From Allobranchiibius sp038199265 (lineage in GTDB: Bacteria; Actinomycetota; Actinomycetes; Actinomycetales; Dermatophilaceae): a stretch of DNA of 8,127 bases. A model generated the notes under the pieces. The model saw only the letters and a program-made list of their open reading frames with translations, did no database searches and was not told the origin of the DNA. A program made the translations under genes and the position numbers. The stretch covers positions 1-8,127 of the forward strand of contig JBBPZD010000280.1 in NCBI GenBank assembly GCA_038199265.1, given 5' to 3'. How positions within the stretch are numbered: the first letter of the stretch is position 1; each line of letters begins with the position of its first letter. Positions 5,858 to 8,127 of the stretch are shown piece by piece.

Positions 5858-7702
5858 TCACTCGGTGCCTTTGAGCCCGAATCGGGGACGCAGGATCCGC
5901 ACCCGCAGAACTCGGTCGGTATCGCGGGCTTCTTGCAGGTCACGCAACCGCGCCTGGAGCAGCATGGTCAGCGTGATGATTCCGACGATCCGCGTCGGAT
6001 CGTTGCGGTCCACGACCGGCATTCGGTCGACCCCGTTCCCGGCCATCTCGGTAGCGACATGTCGTAGTGTCTCGTCGCTGTGAGTGACCACGAGCTGACG
6101 GGTACCGACGGCGTGGACGGTCGACTCGCCATTCTCGTGATGCATAGCCGTCTCGAGTTGAGTGCGCGTGACCACACCGTCCAGCGAACCACTGTCCCCC
6201 ACTACCGGATAGAGCATTTGACGACGCGCACCGATATTCGCCGGATCCGTGTCCGCGATCGCGCCGAAGGCTTGCGATACCGACACGTCCCACTCGAAGG
6301 TCAGGACGTCGGTTTGCATTACTTCGCTGACGAAAAGAATCTCAAGTGGATCCACGTCGTATTCCCGCGACAGGTGGTAGCCGCGGCGCGCGATCTTCTC
6401 TGTCAGGACCGACCGTTTGAGCAGCAGAACCGAAACCATGAACGCGATGCTGGCCCCGATGATCAAGGGCAGTAGCGCATCGAAGCGGCGGGTCAGTTCG
6501 AGCGCGAACACGACCCCGGTCATGGGTGATCGCATCACTCCGCCGAGCACCCCGGCGAGACCGATGAGAGCCCAGAACCCGGGCCCCACAGTGGGAAAGA
6601 CATGGGACTCCAGCGTGCCGAGCGCCCCACCGATCATGAACACCGGTGCGAGGACCCCCCCGGACGTCCCAGAACCCAGCGACAGTGACCAGATGGTTGT
6701 CTTGACGATGAGGATGCCGATCACGAGTCCCAATCCGATCGATCCGTCCAGTTCGGCACCGATGACGTCGTATCCGACGCCGAGCGTCTGCGGCACGATC
6801 AGCCCACCGATACCGATGATCACGCCACCGATTGCAGGCCACCACATCCAGTGGACCGGCAACCGGTGGAAGCCATCCTCGGCCAGGTACACCAACCTGG
6901 TCGCGACAACCGCGAGCAGGCCAGATGTGACACCCGACACAACGCAGAGCGCGTAGGTCGAGTAGCCGATGTGCAGTGTGCCCACTGCGGGGAAGAGGGC
7001 GCTCGTGCCGAGGATCGGACGACGAACGATGGCTGCGACGCAGACCGCTGCAGCCACAGGCACATAACTACGCGGACGCCACTCGAACAGCAGGAGTTCC
7101 ACAGCCAACATGAGGGCAGCGAACGGGGAGTTGAAGGTGGCAGCCATACCGCCGGCGGCACCGGCCACCAGCAGGGTTTTACGCTCGTCGGCGGTCAGCT
7201 TCAGCAGTTGTGCGAACAATGATCCGACCGCACCACCGGTCATGATGATCGGCCCCTCCGCGCCGAACGGTCCGCCGGTGCCTATGGCGATGGCCGAGGA
7301 GATGGGTTTCAGGACCGCAACCCTGGGTGCAATCTTGCTTTCCCCCAGGAGGATTGCCTCGATTGCCTCGGGCATACCGTGTCCGCGGATCTTCTCCGAT
7401 CCGTAGCGCGCCATCAGACCGATGATCAGCCCACCGATGACCGGCGCCAGAACGACTACCAGCGGATTGTGATGGCCCTCGCCCGGGGCGACGAGCTGGG
7501 TGCCCACACGACCGTAGAAGACGGCGTTGGTGATGAACCCGATCAGCCGCAGCAACGCCCAGGCGACGACCGCACTGACTGCGCCCACGGGCAGTGCGAG
7601 AGCAGCGATGACCAGCATCCGCGGTGTTGCGCTGAAGTCGCCCAGATGACTGACGTCACGACGCGGCGGGCGATTCTGGCTCACCACAGCCGTCACGCCC
7701 AC
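5858..7702 (-). CDS. ClC-family chloride channel/transporter with C-terminal CBS pair
   Basis: A 614-residue inner-membrane protein: ClC core (about 28-435) plus two CBS domains (about 458-522 and 527-585) that in other ClC proteins bind nucleotides and modulate gating. Selectivity motifs are visible: GHGMPE (107-112, GSGIPE in CLC-ec1), GPFGAEGP (144-151, GREGP in CLC-ec1) and GGVLAP (348-353, GIFAP type). E149 matches the external gating glutamate. The helix FNSPFAALMLAVEL (190-203) has E202, but the next position, the internal proton glutamate E203 of CLC-ec1, is Leu. The central Ser of GSGIP is His (H108). The protein may therefore be a channel or an unusually coupled exchanger; other ClC exchangers lacking that glutamate still couple, so this stays open. 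The start is GTG 7702; GTGs at 7696, 7687 and 7684 are alternatives and none has a clear ribosome site. It is divergent from a MarR gene, its likely regulator. Confidence 0.96.
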   Translation of the reverse strand: MGVTAVVSQNRPPRRDVSHLGDFSATPRMLVIAALALPVGAVSAVVAWALLRLIGFITNAVFYGRVGTQLVAPGEGHHNPLVVVLAPVIGGLIIGLMARYGSEKIRGHGMPEAIEAILLGESKIAPRVAVLKPISSAIAIGTGGPFGAEGPIIMTGGAVGSLFAQLLKLTADERKTLLVAGAAGGMAATFNSPFAALMLAVELLLFEWRPRSYVPVAAAVCVAAIVRRPILGTSALFPAVGTLHIGYSTYALCVVSGVTSGLLAVVATRLVYLAEDGFHRLPVHWMWWPAIGGVIIGIGGLIVPQTLGVGYDVIGAELDGSIGLGLVIGILIVKTTIWSLSLGSGTSGGVLAPVFMIGGALGTLESHVFPTVGPGFWALIGLAGVLGGVMRSPMTGVVFALELTRRFDALLPLIIGASIAFMVSVLLLKRSVLTEKIARRGYHLSREYDVDPLEILFVSEVMQTDVLTFEWDVSVSQAFGAIADTDPANIGARRQMLYPVVGDSGSLDGVVTRTQLETAMHHENGESTVHAVGTRQLVVTHSDETLRHVATEMAGNGVDRMPVVDRNDPTRIVGIITLTMLLQARLRDLQEARDTDRVLRVRILRPRFGLKGTE

Positions 7703-7737
7703 GGGAGGCTCGGTGCGCGCAAGTCGGAGGAAATGTA

Positions 7738-7748
7738 TCGTGACACGA
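7738..7748. repeat. Inverted repeat TCGTG-A-CACGA, candidate operator
   Basis: A perfect 5+1+5 palindrome that covers the putative -35 of marR-2 and abuts the putative -10 (TACATT) of the ClC gene. A bound MarR dimer here could block both promoters. No second copy was noticed in the window. Confidence 0.4.
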
Positions 7749-7763
7749 GGTATAAGAGTACTA

Positions 7764-7782
7764 GCATTGGGGGAATGCCAAT
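7764..7782. repeat. Nested inverted repeats over the marR-2 -10 region, candidate operator
   Basis: Two overlapping perfect inverted repeats share these bases: GCATT-GGGGG-AATGC (7764-7778) and ATTGG-GGGAATG-CCAAT (7766-7782). The 17-bp span is the usual size of a MarR operator and it overlaps the predicted -10 TAGCAT and transcription start of marR-2. This is the better of the two operator candidates in this spacer. Confidence 0.45.
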
Positions 7783-7797
7783 AAACAGAGGTCTGCG

Positions 7798-8127
7798 ATG
7801 TCCGTAAGACCCGCTGACCAGAACCCGGTCATCAGCGACCGGGACTATGCGCGACTACTGAGCGTCCGCACGGGCCTGCGCCGATTCGAACGGTGGAGCT
7901 CCGACCAGGCAGCCGAGCACGGAGTCACATCGAGCCAACATCAGTTGCTGCTCGCTGTGCGAGGGCATCGCGGCGCAGGGGGCCCGACGATCGGGCAGGT
8001 CGCCGAGTACCTGCTGATCCGTCCCCACTCAGCAGTGGAACTCGTAGATCGCACCGAGAAGGGCGGTCTGATCAATAGGGTGCGTGACACCCAGGATCAT
8101 CGGGTGGTGCGGCTGACCTTGTCGCCC
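7798..8127 (+). CDS. MarR-family transcriptional regulator (marR-2, partial, C-terminus outside window)
   Basis: The frame is open from ATG 7798 to the window end (110 codons). AGAGG six bases upstream supports this start. After an N-terminal helix (SDRDYARLLSVRTGLRRFER, 13-32) comes the winged helix-turn-helix: VTSSQHQLLLAVRGH (43-57), TIGQVAEYL (64-72), recognition helix RPHSAVELVDRTEKGGL (75-91), and a wing RDTQDHRVVRLTLS (96-109). The GPTIGQVAEYL..RPHSAVELVDR pattern is one I associate with an actinobacterial MarR subgroup. It is only distantly similar to the other MarR protein in this window. Being divergent from the ClC gene, it probably controls that gene and itself; the inducer is unknown. 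The C-terminal dimerisation helices lie beyond the window. Confidence 0.9.
   Translation, partial: MSVRPADQNPVISDRDYARLLSVRTGLRRFERWSSDQAAEHGVTSSQHQLLLAVRGHRGAGGPTIGQVAEYLLIRPHSAVELVDRTEKGGLINRVRDTQDHRVVRLTLSP

Larger units (their letters stand above)
7703..7797. promoter_or_regulatory. Divergent promoter region of ClC and marR-2
   Basis: This 95-bp spacer contains a plausible promoter for the rightward MarR gene: GTGACA (7740-7745, close to TTGACA) and TAGCAT (7762-7767, close to TATAAT) with a 16-base gap. AGAGG (7787-7791) lies 6 bases before the ATG as ribosome site. For the leftward ClC gene, TACATT (complement of 7732-7737) fits a TANNNT -10 about 30 bases from its GTG, without a good -35. 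Both promoter boxes of the MarR gene overlap inverted repeats listed separately, the layout expected of an autorepressed divergent unit. Confidence 0.5.

Noticed and set aside
6417..6956. 179-codon rightward frame inside the ClC gene
   Set aside because: Entirely antisense to the ClC core; Pro/Ser/Thr-rich translation typical of a complementary-strand shadow.

Overview
The window reads as chromosomal DNA of a high-GC actinobacterium, possibly Mycobacteriales such as Rhodococcus, Gordonia or Williamsia. This is inferred from strong G/C preference at third codon positions, frequent GTG starts, weak or absent Shine-Dalgarno sites at several genes, and proteins with an actinobacterial look (both MarR regulators and the ureohydrolase N-terminus). 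No database search was possible, so genus is not assigned. I see no RNA gene, insertion sequence, CRISPR array or phage gene.

Left region (1-1492): a cytoplasmic-looking AmiC/Peripla_BP-type ligand-binding protein runs leftward off the window edge. It is divergent from a MarR-family regulator across a 70-bp spacer holding a 12-bp inverted repeat.

Central region (1493-5816): a 335-bp gene-free stretch with several inverted repeats leads into a two-gene operon of a tandem-domain universal stress protein and a 12-TM APC-family permease. The permease ends 10 bp from the end of a convergent agmatinase/guanidinobutyrase-family ureohydrolase. Divergent from the ureohydrolase is a small four-helix membrane protein of unknown function. 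The likely theme is import of an amine, amino acid or guanidino compound by the permease and its hydrolysis to urea plus an amine. The MarR protein, the AmiC-like protein and the Usp protein would then be regulatory or accessory. An 11-base word (TGGAAGGGATT) found in both the AmiC/MarR spacer and the region upstream of the Usp-permease pair is the best sequence hint that these units share a regulator.

Right region (5817-8127): a ClC-family chloride channel/transporter with a C-terminal CBS pair is divergent from a second MarR-family regulator, which is cut by the window end. The 95-bp spacer carries two inverted repeats that overlap a plausible promoter of the regulator, which fits a self-regulated MarR-ClC pair. 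The ClC keeps the external gating glutamate but lacks the internal proton glutamate and the central serine of CLC-ec1.

The most interesting points are the putative guanidino-compound module with a soluble AmiC-like protein next to a MarR, the shared 11-mer, the structured 335-bp leader region, and the non-canonical motifs in the Usp and ClC proteins.
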